Assembly (NCBI RefSeq): GCF_009936375.1
Contig: NZ_AP022332.1
Span: 1,607,501-1,671,500, forward strand
Direction of reading: 5' to 3'
DNA: 64,000 nt
From: Methylosinus sp. C49
GTDB taxonomy: Bacteria > Pseudomonadota > Alphaproteobacteria > Rhizobiales > Beijerinckiaceae
This document shows positions 15,863 to 24,756 of this stretch, in pieces (within the stretch, counting starts at the first letter, position 1; each line of letters begins with the position of its first letter). Position numbers and translations under genes: made by a program. The notes beneath the pieces were generated by a model. The model searched no databases. It was not told the DNA's origin and worked only from the letters and a program-made list of their open reading frames with translations.

Positions 15863-16252
15863 TCAGAAGAATTCCAGCTCGCCGGCGGGGTGATCCGTCC
15901 GTCCGTCGTCGTCGTGATCGCCGAGGCGCGCCGCCAGCTCCGCGAGCTTGACGCTGCGCGCCGCGGTCGCGCCGTTGACCTGCCAATCGCCCGGCGCGAG
16001 CTCCGCCAGGGCGCAGACGAAATCCGATAGACCCGAGAGCGTCTGCTCGATCGAGTCGATCGCCTGCGCCGAATGGATGAGCTCGTGCTTCTCCTCGACA
16101 TTGCTCCATTCGACGCCGTCGACCAGGCAATGGAGGCGGTCCGTCTCCTTGGCCGCGTTGCGCAGCTCTGCGGCCAGCCGCGAGAGGACCTCGACCAGCG
16201 GTTGGGGTCGCTCATGCGCGCCGCAGGGCGAGGTCGTCTTCGGCTCTGTCAT
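15863..16252 (-). CDS. cheT: CheT-like protein with CheZ-type DxxxQ motif
   Basis: This 129-residue helical protein is the last gene of the che operon, overlapping the cheD stop by one base. It contains D66-S-I-E-Q70 within a predicted long helix ('IHSAQAIDSIEQTLSGLSDF'). The spacing matches the DxxxQ catalytic motif by which CheZ-class phosphatases dephosphorylate CheY-P. In Sinorhizobium the gene after cheD is cheT, for which a CheZ-like role has been proposed. The C-terminus ends in LEFF, close to the LELF end of the adjacent CheD. Assignment is by position and motif; the symbol is tentative. Confidence 0.7.
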   Translation of the reverse strand: MTEPKTTSPCGAHERPQPLVEVLSRLAAELRNAAKETDRLHCLVDGVEWSNVEEKHELIHSAQAIDSIEQTLSGLSDFVCALAELAPGDWQVNGATAARSVKLAELAARLGDHDDDGRTDHPAGELEFF

Positions 16253-16788
16253 CAGAACAGCTCCAGTGAGCCCGCGGCCGGCAGCTTCGGCAGGACGACC
16301 GGCGCCGGAGCGGCGGCGGGCGTCGGACCGGAGAGAAGGCTCTGCCGGGCGCGTCCAGACACGGGCTCGTATTCGACGCGCCTCCCTCTGTCGCCGCCGA
16401 GATGCTCGGCGACGAGGCGGATGCCTTCGTTCCTCAGAAAGCGCTTCGCGAATTCGGCGTTGCGCGCGCCGATGTCGGATAGGCCTTCCATCATGCGCGC
16501 GCCGCCGAAGAGCTTCCCTTCGAGATGGTCGCGGCGCGCGCCCTTCTTCAAGAGGCCGTTGACGAGCAGCTCCATGAGATGCACGCCATAACGCTCGGCC
16601 TCGCCATTGCGCGACGAGGTGAAGTCGCCGGGCAGGAGGAAATGGTTCATCCCTCCGACGCCGGCGCCGGCGTCCCGGAGGCAGGCGGCGACACAGGAGC
16701 CGAGCACCGTCGCGAGGACGATCCCGGGATCGTCGACCACCCTATACTCGCCTTGGATGATGTGGACTCGTTTCATGCCTGCGTTCAT
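16252..16788 (-). CDS. cheD: Chemoreceptor glutamine deamidase CheD
   Basis: This 178-residue enzyme deamidates glutamines on chemoreceptors, preparing methylation sites. Family motifs are present: '[13 protein letters not shown]' with the catalytic Cys, 'GGMNHFLLP' with the catalytic His, and '[19 protein letters not shown]' then 'KLFGGARMM'. The start at 16788 is 5 bases after the cheY2 stop; an ATG at 16776 is an alternative. A 30-residue Pro/Ala-rich tail ends in SLELF. Confidence 0.95.
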   Translation of the reverse strand: MNAGMKRVHIIQGEYRVVDDPGIVLATVLGSCVAACLRDAGAGVGGMNHFLLPGDFTSSRNGEAERYGVHLMELLVNGLLKKGARRDHLEGKLFGGARMMEGLSDIGARNAEFAKRFLRNEGIRLVAEHLGGDRGRRVEYEPVSGRARQSLLSGPTPAAAPAPVVLPKLPAAGSLELF

Positions 16789-16793
16789 TTGCG

Positions 16794-17183
16794 TCACGCG
16801 ATTTTGCCGATGATCGCTTCGAGCGCTTTTTTGAGAGCCGGAACGGTGAAGGGCTTGGTGAGGAAGTTGTTGACGCCGAGCTTCACCGCATTCTCGAGCA
16901 GCGCCTTGTCCGCGCGCCCCGTGAGCATGATGAAGGGGACTTTCTTGGTCGGATTGTAATTGCGGATCGCCTTCAGCAGGCCGAGCCCGTCGAGCTTGGG
17001 CATGTTGAAGTCGGAAATCACGAGATGCGCGGGAGTGGCCATCATGAATTGCAGGGCCTGCTCGCCGTCGCCGGCGAAAAAGATGTTGCGAACGCCGAGC
17101 TCCTCGAGACCGTCGCGAATGAGCATGCGGCTCGTGCTCGTGTCGTCCACGATCAAGACTCTCAACTGATCGGCGATGGACAT
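16794..17183 (-). CDS. cheY2: Chemotaxis response regulator CheY (second copy)
   Basis: This is a 129-residue single-domain receiver. The acidic pair lies in '[11 protein letters not shown]', the phospho-acceptor is Asp58 in '[12 protein letters not shown]', the switch Thr is in 'IMLTGRA', and the conserved Lys is in 'FLTKPFT'. A GGGGGAA site precedes the ATG. In Sinorhizobium-type systems CheY2, located after cheB, is the main regulator that acts on the motor while CheY1 acts as a phosphate sink; position suggests the same division here. Confidence 0.95.
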   Translation of the reverse strand: MSIADQLRVLIVDDTSTSRMLIRDGLEELGVRNIFFAGDGEQALQFMMATPAHLVISDFNMPKLDGLGLLKAIRNYNPTKKVPFIMLTGRADKALLENAVKLGVNNFLTKPFTVPALKKALEAIIGKIA

Positions 17184-17200
17184 GGAATTCCCCCGTACTG

Positions 17201-18259
17201 TTACTGGTTCGTCGAAGTGAGGATATGGGCGGCGATGCGCTGCAGCGTGAGCTGCTTGCCGACGCCGCCGATCTCGAAGGCGGCTTTCGGCATGCCATAG
17301 ACGAGCGAGCTCGCCTCGTCCTGGCCGATCGTCTCCGCGCCGAGCTGGCGCATGGCCAGCAGGCCTTGCGCGCCATCGCGGCCCATGCCGGTGAGGATCA
17401 CGCCGAGCGCGTTGCGACCCGCGCTCTGCGCGACCGAATTGAACAGGACATCCACCGACGGACGATGCCCGTTCACCGCTTCCATGTTGCTGAGGCGGCA
17501 CCGATAGCCGCCGACGCTCTTCACCACCTCGAGATGCGCCGCGCCGCCGGGCGCGAGATAGACGCGGCCGGGCAGGATCGGCGCGCCATCCATGGCCTCG
17601 GCGACCTGCGGCTTGCACATGCGGTCGAGGCGCGCGGCGAAGCTCGCCGTGAACACCGGCGGCATGTGCTGGGTAACGATGGTCGGCGGACAATTTTCTG
17701 GAAAATGCGAGAGAATGGTGAGCAGCGCCTCGACGCCTCCGGTGGAGGAGCCGATGGCGACGAGGCGTCCGTCCGGCGCATAGCGCGACGTCGCGGTCTG
17801 CGCCTCGCGTCGCGCCGCGACGGCGGGCTCGACGCGGATCGGCCCGCTGCGCAGCGGCTCGTGGCGGCCGATGGGCGAGGCGGCGATCGCCTTGATCTTC
17901 GCCGGCAGCTCGTCGAAAGAGCGCGGATCCTTGGACGACGGCTTGGCGACGCAATCGAAGGCGCCGATCTCGAGCGCTTTGATCGTCGTCGAGGCGCCGC
18001 GCTCCGTCACGGTCGAGACCATGATGACGCGCGTCGGGCGCAGCCGCATGATCTTCTCGAGAAATTCGAGGCCGTTCATATTGGGCATCTCGACGTCGAG
18101 CGTCACCACATCGGGATCGAGCGTCTTGATAGCCTGGCGCGCCTCGAGCGGATCGGCGGCCTCGCCGACGACGGAGATCGCAGGATCGCGACAGAGCGTC
18201 GCTGCGATGAGGCCGCGCATGGTTGCGGAATCGTCGACGATCAGCACACGAACAGACAT
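17201..18259 (-). CDS. cheB: Protein-glutamate methylesterase CheB
   Basis: This 352-residue enzyme removes methyl groups from chemoreceptors when phosphorylated by CheA. The receiver domain has Asp55 ('[11 protein letters not shown]'). The methylesterase domain carries the triad Ser172 ('GSSTGG'), His198 ('TQHMPPVF') and Asp295 ('[11 protein letters not shown]'). The linker (about 125-165) is Arg/Pro-rich. It starts one base after the cheR stop. It ends 17 bases before the cheY2 start. Confidence 0.97.
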   Translation of the reverse strand: MSVRVLIVDDSATMRGLIAATLCRDPAISVVGEAADPLEARQAIKTLDPDVVTLDVEMPNMNGLEFLEKIMRLRPTRVIMVSTVTERGASTTIKALEIGAFDCVAKPSSKDPRSFDELPAKIKAIAASPIGRHEPLRSGPIRVEPAVAARREAQTATSRYAPDGRLVAIGSSTGGVEALLTILSHFPENCPPTIVTQHMPPVFTASFAARLDRMCKPQVAEAMDGAPILPGRVYLAPGGAAHLEVVKSVGGYRCRLSNMEAVNGHRPSVDVLFNSVAQSAGRNALGVILTGMGRDGAQGLLAMRQLGAETIGQDEASSLVYGMPKAAFEIGGVGKQLTLQRIAAHILTSTNQ

Positions 18260-18260
18260 C

Positions 18261-19139
18261 TTACGAAATTCCTCTGGAGCGAAGCCGATAAGTGGTGACG
18301 CCGTCGTATTCGAAGGCGGATGTGGCCGCGCCGGACACGCGCTCGGAATGGCCGATGTAGAGACGTCCCTCGGGATTGAGGAGGGGAACGAAGCGGCTCC
18401 ATATGTTCTCTTGCGTCTTCTCCTCGAAATAGATCACCACGTTTCGGCAGAAGATCGCATCGAAGCGGCCGCTCATCGGCCAATGGCCGATGAGATTGAG
18501 CTCGCGGAAGGAGACGAGCGCGGCGAGCTCCTCCGTCACGCCCCATTCGTCGCGGCCAGCGCCGAGCGGCGTGAACCAGCGGCTGCGCAGATGCGACGGC
18601 ACCGCTTCCATGATCTCGCGGCTGTAGACGCCATTGGCGCCGGCGGCGACCATGTTCGGATCGATATCGGTGGCGAGAACCTTGACGTCGAGATCGGCCG
18701 CCTCCGGTATGACGGAGAGGATCGACATGGCGATCGAATAAGGCTCCTGGCCGTTGGAGCAGGCCGCGGACCAGATGCGCAGCCGCGCGCCTTTGCGCAC
18801 GGCGGCGGCGCGCTTGGCCAGCACATTCTCCTCGAGATGCTTGAAGTGATGCGGCTCGCGGAAGAAGCGCGTCACATTTGTGGTGAGCGCCGCCATCATC
18901 TTCTGCCGCTCGTCGACGCCATCCTCGCTGACGATGAGCGCGCAATAGTCGCGGAAGCTCTCGAGGCCGAGGCTGCGCAACCGCTTGGCCAGACGCGAAT
19001 AGACGAGCGTCGCTTTCGAGTCTGGAAGATAGATGCCGGCGTCCTCGTGCAAGATCGAGGCGATGCGCCGGAAGTCGTCCTGCGTCAGCAGGAATTCTCC
19101 AGGGACGAGCGGAGCCGTGGCGAGGTTGCGGGTTTTCAT
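18261..19139 (-). CDS. cheR: Chemoreceptor methyltransferase CheR
   Basis: This 292-residue enzyme uses S-adenosylmethionine to methylate receptor glutamates. The N-terminal helical domain ('[18 protein letters not shown]') precedes the methyltransferase fold with '[17 protein letters not shown]' (SAM loop), '[11 protein letters not shown]' and '[17 protein letters not shown]'. The frame is open upstream, but '[16 protein letters not shown]' is the first reasonable ATG after the cheA stop. Its ribosome site is weak. It could tether to the WxxF tail of the upstream receptor. Confidence 0.96.
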   Translation of the reverse strand: MKTRNLATAPLVPGEFLLTQDDFRRIASILHEDAGIYLPDSKATLVYSRLAKRLRSLGLESFRDYCALIVSEDGVDERQKMMAALTTNVTRFFREPHHFKHLEENVLAKRAAAVRKGARLRIWSAACSNGQEPYSIAMSILSVIPEAADLDVKVLATDIDPNMVAAGANGVYSREIMEAVPSHLRSRWFTPLGAGRDEWGVTEELAALVSFRELNLIGHWPMSGRFDAIFCRNVVIYFEEKTQENIWSRFVPLLNPEGRLYIGHSERVSGAATSAFEYDGVTTYRLRSRGIS

Positions 19140-19210
19140 GCGGCTGCTTGCGATTCTATTTGGAGCGGCGCCCCACGCGAGGCGGGGCGCGATGTTGGCG
19201 GCGAGGCGGC

Positions 19211-21376
19211 TTATTCCGCCGCGGCCGGCATTTCGGCCACGATCATATCGGCGCGCGGCCGCGCCACGATCGCATCGACGTCGAGAATGAGCGCCACTCT
19301 GCCGTCGCCGAGAATCGTCGCGGCGGCGATGCCGTGCACATGGCCGTAATTGGTCTCGAGGCTCTTGATCACGACTTGGCGCTGACCCTGGATGGCGTCG
19401 ACGAGCAGCGCGCATTTGGCGCCGCTTTCCGACTCGACGAGAAGCGCGACCTGCGATGTCGCCTCGATCGGCTCGTCGCGGTAGAGCAGCACGGCGCCGA
19501 CGTCGATCAGTGGCGTGAAAGTGTTGCGCGTGGCGATGACGCGCGCGCCGGCGCCGAGCTCGTGCACGCTCTCTTTCTTGGGTTGCAGCGTCTCGATGAT
19601 CGCGGTCAGCGGAATGACCAGAGTCTGTCCGCCGACGGTCACGACCATGCCGTCGAGTACGGCGAGAGTGAGCGGCAGGCTCATCGAGAAGGTGGAGCCG
19701 CGGCCGGGCACGGAGGAGATGGAGATGCGGCCGCCGAGCGCTTGAATCGCGCGCTTGACCACATCCATGCCGACGCCGCGCCCGGAGATGTTGGAGACCG
19801 ACGAGGCGGTGGAGAAGCCGGGCAGAAAGATGAGATTGTCGATCTCGTCGTCGGTGAGATTTGCCTCAGCCGGTATCAGCCCTTTGGAGACGGCGATCTG
19901 ACGCACGCGCGCGCGATTGATGCCGGCGCCGTCGTCGGCGACCTCTATGACGATGCGGCCCGAGCGATGCGTCGCGGAAAGTCGCAGCGAGCCTTCTTCC
20001 GGCTTGCCGGCGGCGATCCGGTCTTCCGCTTTCTCGATGCCGTGATCGACGGCGTTGCGGATCATATGAGTGAGCGGATCGGTCAGCCGCTCGATGACGG
20101 TCTTGTCGACCTCGGTCGTCTCGCCGTCCATGACGAGGCGAACGGCCTTTCCGGTCATCGACGCGACCTCGCGCACGGTGCGCGACATGCGTTGGAACAC
20201 CGGCTTCACCGGCTGCGCGCGAATCGCCATCACGCTGTCCTGAATGTCGCGCGTCAGCTGCTCGAGCTCGTCGAGGCCGATCACGACGGAGGAGGCGCGC
20301 GAGAGGCCGGCCTCCGAAACGCGCTGCGACAGCATCGCTTGATTGATGACCAGCTCGCCGACGAGATTGATGAGGCGATCGACGCGATCGAGATCGACGC
20401 GGATTGTCGCCTGCACGGAGGCCGAGCCTTCGCCCTTCGCCGATTCCGCCCTGGCTGCGGCAGGATGCTCGTCGCTCGGCGCGGCGAAGGAGGCCGGCGT
20501 GGGATCGATGGCGACACTCGTCTGCTTGGGCTCGGCGACGGGGGCGGAGGCCTCTGGCGCCTCATGCGGCTCGAGCGACTCCTGCAGAGCCTCGAGCAGC
20601 TTGCCGACATCGGCCGTCTCGACTGAAAGCTCGCAATCCCATTCGACGAACTCGAACACCTCGCGCACCTGCGCTTCGGAAGCGCTCGTCGTCAGACGAA
20701 TCGTCCAGCCGAGATAGGCGCCTTCCGGGTCGAGCTCCGACAGCAGCGGAATCTCGGAGATATCGCATTCGACGCTCATCTCGCCGAGGCTGCCGAGCTC
20801 GCGCAACAGGCGCAGCGACTCGTTGGCCTTGGCGTAAAGCCCCGCGCTCGGCTTGAACCGAACGATGAAATCCTGCGTCGCCGGCGCCTCCGGTTCGCCG
20901 ACGTCGAAGATGGAATCGAGCGAGATGCAGACCGGCTGGAAGTCGAGCGCCTCGACGCTGACCTTGCCATCGTCGTCGCCATGTCGCGGGGCGCCGCCGA
21001 GCAGGGCGCTGAGCTCGTCCGCTATGACCTTCACCGCGCCCGCGTCGGCGCTGCCGCCTTCGCGCGCGGCGCGAACGAGATCGGCGAGCACGTCGGAAGC
21101 GCGCAGCAGCGTCTTGGTGACGGCCGGCGTCGCGGCGAGCTTGGCGGATCTTATGAGATCGAGCGTGGTCTCGAAGACATGGACGAATTCCACGAGCTCG
21201 TCGAAGCCGAAAGCGCCCGCGCCGCCCTTGATCGAGTGAACAGCGCGGAACACGGCGTTGACGGTCTCGAGGTCGTCGTCTCCATCCTCCATTCGGAGCA
21301 GCCCGCTCTCCAGCTCGACGAGCTGCTCCTCACATTCTTGAAAGAATGTCTGCTTGATGGCGGCCATCGGATCCAC
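19211..21376 (-). CDS. cheA: Chemotaxis histidine kinase CheA
   Basis: This 721-residue kinase phosphorylates CheY and CheB. Domains in order are HPt with phospho-His47 ('AVHSIKGGAGAFGF'), a CheY/CheB-binding region (about 140-260), a dimerisation helix pair ('DRVDRLINLVGELVINQ'), an ATPase domain ('HMIRNAVDHGIE', 'VADDGAGIN', 'GRGVGMDVV') and a C-terminal CheW-like domain. I choose the GTG at 21376, which has AAGGGAGA six bases upstream and gives the typical N-terminus MDPMAAIKQTFFQEC. Alternative starts are a TTG at 21394 and an ATG at 21367. Confidence 0.97.
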   Translation of the reverse strand: MDPMAAIKQTFFQECEEQLVELESGLLRMEDGDDDLETVNAVFRAVHSIKGGAGAFGFDELVEFVHVFETTLDLIRSAKLAATPAVTKTLLRASDVLADLVRAAREGGSADAGAVKVIADELSALLGGAPRHGDDDGKVSVEALDFQPVCISLDSIFDVGEPEAPATQDFIVRFKPSAGLYAKANESLRLLRELGSLGEMSVECDISEIPLLSELDPEGAYLGWTIRLTTSASEAQVREVFEFVEWDCELSVETADVGKLLEALQESLEPHEAPEASAPVAEPKQTSVAIDPTPASFAAPSDEHPAAARAESAKGEGSASVQATIRVDLDRVDRLINLVGELVINQAMLSQRVSEAGLSRASSVVIGLDELEQLTRDIQDSVMAIRAQPVKPVFQRMSRTVREVASMTGKAVRLVMDGETTEVDKTVIERLTDPLTHMIRNAVDHGIEKAEDRIAAGKPEEGSLRLSATHRSGRIVIEVADDGAGINRARVRQIAVSKGLIPAEANLTDDEIDNLIFLPGFSTASSVSNISGRGVGMDVVKRAIQALGGRISISSVPGRGSTFSMSLPLTLAVLDGMVVTVGGQTLVIPLTAIIETLQPKKESVHELGAGARVIATRNTFTPLIDVGAVLLYRDEPIEATSQVALLVESESGAKCALLVDAIQGQRQVVIKSLETNYGHVHGIAAATILGDGRVALILDVDAIVARPRADMIVAEMPAAAE

Positions 21377-21403
21377 GGGCGATCTCCCTTGCAACGCTAC
21401 GCT

Positions 21404-21769
21404 CTACACAGCCACGCGGCGAATCGCGTCCACGAGCTTCACGGGATTGAACGGCTTGACGATCCAGCCCGTCGCGCCGGCGCGGCGCGCGCGATCCTTC
21501 TTCTCGCCGTCGCTCTCCGTTGTCAGCACCAAAATCGGAACGCCGCGATGCTTCTCGTGCCGACGCACGCCTTCGATGAAGCCGAAGCCATCCATGCGCG
21601 GCATGTTGATGTCGGTGACGATGACGTCGGGCGTCTCCTTCTCGAGCACTTCCAGCCCATGCACTCCATCCTCGGCCTGCACGACGCTGAAGCCCGCTTC
21701 GGACAGAGCGAGCATCAGCATCTCGCGCATGGTTCGGGAATCGTCGACGGTCAGAATAGTCTTGCTCAT
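21404..21769 (-). CDS. cheY1: Chemotaxis response regulator CheY (first copy)
   Basis: This 121-residue receiver has 'LTVDDSRTM' (acid pair), phospho-Asp53 in 'IVTDINMPRMDGFGF', the switch Thr in 'LVLTTES' and Lys in 'WIVKPFNP'. The ATG overlaps the stop of the STAS gene (ATGA). Position before cheA matches CheY1 of Sinorhizobium, thought to drain phosphate from CheA rather than signal to the motor. Confidence 0.95.
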   Translation of the reverse strand: MSKTILTVDDSRTMREMLMLALSEAGFSVVQAEDGVHGLEVLEKETPDVIVTDINMPRMDGFGFIEGVRRHEKHRGVPILVLTTESDGEKKDRARRAGATGWIVKPFNPVKLVDAIRRVAV

Positions 21770-22044
21770 TTCGTGCTTTCCTGTTCGGAAATGTCGGTGA
21801 AGGGAATGCCGAGCGTCTCCAGTGCGTCGAGGAGAGGCTCGGACGGATGGGCGACATTCAGGGGCAGTCCATCGGCCGTCCAGGTCGCATGCGCGGACAG
21901 CAGGACTTGGATGCATTGCGCGCCGACCTTGGCGACGCTCGAGGCTTCGATCGTCAGCGGATTGCCGCGCGCCTGCAGAAGCTCCGTGGCGAGCGGAGAG
22001 GCCGCGCGAATGTCGAGGATCTCGGGCAGGCTGACAGTGACCAT
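21766..22044 (-). CDS. STAS-domain protein at the cheS position
   Basis: This 92-residue protein is a single STAS domain (anti-sigma-factor-antagonist fold): 'LPEILDIRAASPLATELLQARGNPLTIEASSVAKVGAQCIQVLLSA' gives the strand-helix pattern, with Ser/Val where the phospho-acceptor Ser of SpoIIAA-like proteins would be. In Sinorhizobium the gene before cheY1 is cheS, whose product binds CheA and promotes CheY1-P decay. Equivalence is inferred from position. Confidence 0.85.
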   Translation of the reverse strand: MVTVSLPEILDIRAASPLATELLQARGNPLTIEASSVAKVGAQCIQVLLSAHATWTADGLPLNVAHPSEPLLDALETLGIPFTDISEQESTK

Positions 22045-22087
22045 CGGCTCGTCTCTATGTCGTTGCGGGGGAGGGCGAGGCTATGGC

Positions 22088-22558
22088 TCAAGCCGCGTCG
22101 AGAACCGGCTCAGGCAGCAGATTCTGAATGGTCAGCACGCTGATCATCTCGTCGCCCGCGGCGACGACGCCCTTCACGAATGTCCGCGCGATCTCGGAGG
22201 CGACCTCGGGAGTCGGTTGAATCGCATCCTGCGTCAGCGTCAGAATATTCGACACGGCGTCGACGAGGAGGCCGACGACTTGCCCGGCCGATTGCACGAC
22301 GATGACGGCATGACGCGCCGTCGGCTCGCTCTGCATCAGTCCGAGACGCGTCGCGAGATCGATGACCGGCAGCACGGCGCCGCGCAGATTGATGACGCCG
22401 CGCACGAAAGTCGGCGCATGCGGCAATGGCGTGGCCGGCGTCCAGCCGCGAATTTCGCGCACCGCCATTATGTCGATGCAGAATGTCTGGGCGCCGATGT
22501 GAAAGGCGATGAATTCCTTCGCCTCGCTCGTCGCCACCCGGGAAATCGTCTCGGCCAT
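22088..22558 (-). CDS. cheW: Chemotaxis coupling protein CheW
   Basis: This 156-residue SH3-like adaptor links receptors to CheA. Hallmarks are 'EFIAFHIGAQTFCIDIMAVREIRGW', 'FVRGVINLRGAVLPVIDLATRLGL' and 'GLLVDAVSNIL'. It begins 2 bases after the receptor gene and is followed by the STAS gene with a 43-base gap. Only one CheW gene is present in the operon, and it lies upstream of cheA, next to the receptor. Confidence 0.96.
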   Translation of the reverse strand: MAETISRVATSEAKEFIAFHIGAQTFCIDIMAVREIRGWTPATPLPHAPTFVRGVINLRGAVLPVIDLATRLGLMQSEPTARHAVIVVQSAGQVVGLLVDAVSNILTLTQDAIQPTPEVASEIARTFVKGVVAAGDEMISVLTIQNLLPEPVLDAA

Positions 22559-22560
22559 GA

Positions 22561-24033
22561 TCAGAACTCCTCCCAGCCTTCCTCGACCTGCGCAGGCTGC
22601 TCTTTCGGAAGCGCGCCGCCACGCGTCGTGACGCGCCGCGGCTGCGCCTTGTTCGTCGAAAGCGGCATTTGCCGCTTGGGCGCAAAAGCCGCGGCCTCGC
22701 CGCGCTCGCCGAGATCGAAGGCGGCGACGGATGTGGCCAACCGCTCGATGTCGCTCTTCAAGCCATGGCTCGCGGCGGTCGTCTCCTCGACCATTGCGGC
22801 GTTCTGCTGCGTGAACTGATCCATTTGGGCGACGGCCGTGTTGACCTCTGCGAGGCCGGTCGCCTGCTCGCGCGCGCCATTGGCGATCTCGACCACTACC
22901 TTGTTCGCCTCGACCACCTGATCCACGATGCGATCGAGCGACTTGCCGGTCTGCGCGACCAGAGTCACGCCATCCTCGACCTGCGAGGAGGATGTCGAGA
23001 TGAGGCTCTTGATTTCGCGCGCGGCTTCCGCCGAGCGCTGGGCGAGCGCGCGCACCTCGGAGGCGACGACGGCGAAGCCGCGTCCCGCCTCACCCGCGCG
23101 CGCGGCCTCGACGCCGGCGTTGAGCGCGAGAAGATTGGTCTGAAAGGCGATCTCGTCGATGACGCCGATGATCTGGCCGATCTGGCGCGACGAGGTCTCG
23201 ATGCGCCCCATCGCCTCGATCGCATTGCGCACGATCTCGCTGCTGCGCGTGGCGTCGGCCTGCGCCTCCGAGACGACGCCGGCCGCGCGCTGCGCGCCAT
23301 CCGACGTCTTATGAACCGTAGCGGTGATCTGCTCGAGCGCCGCGGAAGTTTGCTCGAGGCTCGCCGCCTGCTGCTCGGTGCGCTGCGCCAGCGCATCCGC
23401 CGCTCCAGCGATCTCGCCGGTGCGCGAGGTGAGGCCGTCTATATGGCCGAGCATATCCGCGAAGGCGCCGCGCAGCTTGTCGAGCGCGACATTGTAGCAA
23501 TGACGAATCTTCTCGTAATCAGAGGAGAAGGGCTCATTGAGCCTGTGCTTGAGATTGCCGGCCGCGAGGCGCTCGAGCCCTTCCGTGAAGGACTTCATGA
23601 AGAATTCATGCGCAGCGACATAGCCGCGCGACTCGGCGTCCTGCGATGCGCGGCGCTCGGCCGCGGAGCGCTGCTCCGCGCTCGCCGCATCGGCGCGGCG
23701 ACGCATGTCGCTCTGCAATGTGGATCGAAGACTCTCGAGGGCGTCGAAAACGGCGCTCAGCTCGCCGCCTTTGCCGCTGTCCACGACCGGCGTCTCGAGA
23801 TCGCCATTACGAATGCGCTCTAGCGCGGCGACGAGAGACGTTGTCGGACGGGATATGCGGCTCGAGACCACGCGGTAAGCGGTGATCGCGCCGATGAGCG
23901 ACACGCTCGCTCCGACGGCTCCCCATAGAGGATCGAAGGAGACTGCGCTCTGCAGCATGTGCGGACCGAGGGAAACTATGGGACCGACCGCGATTCCGAT
24001 GATGGGCGCAACAAGTCTCGCGTATGTTTTCAC
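22561..24033 (-). CDS. Methyl-accepting chemotaxis protein with C-terminal xWxxF tether
   Basis: This is the first gene of the che operon, with 490 residues from the GTG at 24033 that follows a GGGGG run. The same frame continues open to an ATG at 24228, but that adds 65 residues lacking receptor features. Two hydrophobic stretches near the N-terminus (about 6-25 and 36-55) enclose a very short loop. Then come HAMP-like 'ISRPTTSLVAALERIRNGDLETPV' and the signalling hairpin ('FQTNLLALNAGVEAARAGEAGRGFAVVASEVRALAQRS'-type). It ends in GWEEF, the xWxxF form that recruits CheR/CheB in other receptors. Confidence 0.93.
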   Translation of the reverse strand: MKTYARLVAPIIGIAVGPIVSLGPHMLQSAVSFDPLWGAVGASVSLIGAITAYRVVSSRISRPTTSLVAALERIRNGDLETPVVDSGKGGELSAVFDALESLRSTLQSDMRRRADAASAEQRSAAERRASQDAESRGYVAAHEFFMKSFTEGLERLAAGNLKHRLNEPFSSDYEKIRHCYNVALDKLRGAFADMLGHIDGLTSRTGEIAGAADALAQRTEQQAASLEQTSAALEQITATVHKTSDGAQRAAGVVSEAQADATRSSEIVRNAIEAMGRIETSSRQIGQIIGVIDEIAFQTNLLALNAGVEAARAGEAGRGFAVVASEVRALAQRSAEAAREIKSLISTSSSQVEDGVTLVAQTGKSLDRIVDQVVEANKVVVEIANGAREQATGLAEVNTAVAQMDQFTQQNAAMVEETTAASHGLKSDIERLATSVAAFDLGERGEAAAFAPKRQMPLSTNKAQPRRVTTRGGALPKEQPAQVEEGWEEF

Positions 24034-24414
24034 CGCTGTGCCCCCGCTGCTGAAGTAACGACGCTCGGCTTCCGTCGCGACGTACGACCTCGCTATCGCT
24101 GAGGCAGACGAAAGGACGCGAGGTCCCGTCACGCGCGCGAGGCTCCACGCGGGAAGCGGTGTCGCGTTGGTTCGACTGATCGTGCGGAAAGAGGCGCCCC
24201 CGACGGGGACATGCCGGATCGCCGGCATATCGAGGCAGCTTCATGCTTTTGACCGACGTCTGAACGGTCAACCCGATATGCTTACAGCCTAGCGATAGGC
24301 GGTTAAATCTTCATTAGCGGGCTATAGAGGCGTCCGCCGCTGGCGGACGCCGCGATTCGACATAAATGGACACGCCGCTGCGCCGACGATTCGGCGCATC
24401 GCTCCACCGATGGA
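24034..24414. other. Gap between the che operon and a small gene
   Basis: This 381-base stretch probably holds the che operon promoter, if the receptor starts at 24033. No clear -35/-10 pair could be fixed. The only strong structure is the hairpin at 24329-24351. The minus-strand frame here is open but lacks a convincing coding pattern. Confidence 0.5.
24329..24351 (-). terminator. Perfect 10-bp stem-loop after the small gene
   Basis: GGCGTCCGCC (24329-24338) and GGCGGACGCC (24342-24351) form a perfect stem with loop GCT. It sits about 65 bases beyond the stop of the minus-strand gene at 24415 and before the che operon. No T-run follows, so termination is inferred. Confidence 0.5.
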
Positions 24415-24675
24415 TCAGGCCACGCGATGCGCGGGGATATAAGGCGTCACTCGCGGCGAAGCGCTCGCGATGTCGCTCTTGTGACGATTGTCGATCGCAG
24501 CCACTGTCGGCTTGTGCATCGCCGGCTCGTTTGCTTGACCATTCGCGCCGTCATAGATGCTCGACAGCTCGCCGATGAACCGCTCCATGGCCTTCAACGC
24601 CTGATACTCGGGGATCTGCGTGAGCTGTTCGATCATCTGCTCGCGAAGCTGCTTCAATTCATTGATCGGGTGCAT
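24415..24675 (-). CDS. Small hypothetical protein upstream of the che operon
   Basis: This 86-residue protein begins with an amphipathic helix ('ELKQLREQMIEQLTQIPEYQALKAMERFIGEL') and has a flexible second half ending in 'TPYIPAHRVA'. A GGGAG lies 7 bases before the ATG, supporting translation. It lies between the PilZ-like gene and the che operon on the same strand. No family is recognised. Confidence 0.72.
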   Translation of the reverse strand: MHPINELKQLREQMIEQLTQIPEYQALKAMERFIGELSSIYDGANGQANEPAMHKPTVAAIDNRHKSDIASASPRVTPYIPAHRVA

Positions 24676-24756
24676 TGTGGAGTCTCCCAGGAACGGCGGG
24701 TCGTTAAGAAATTAGTAATCAAATCTGGTGCGAGCCTTGCGCCGCTTCCGTGCTAC

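Noticed and set aside
22561-24228. Start of the operon receptor at 24228
   Set aside because: The extra 65 residues have no receptor features, and a GTG at 24033 has a purine-rich ribosome site followed directly by the first membrane segment.
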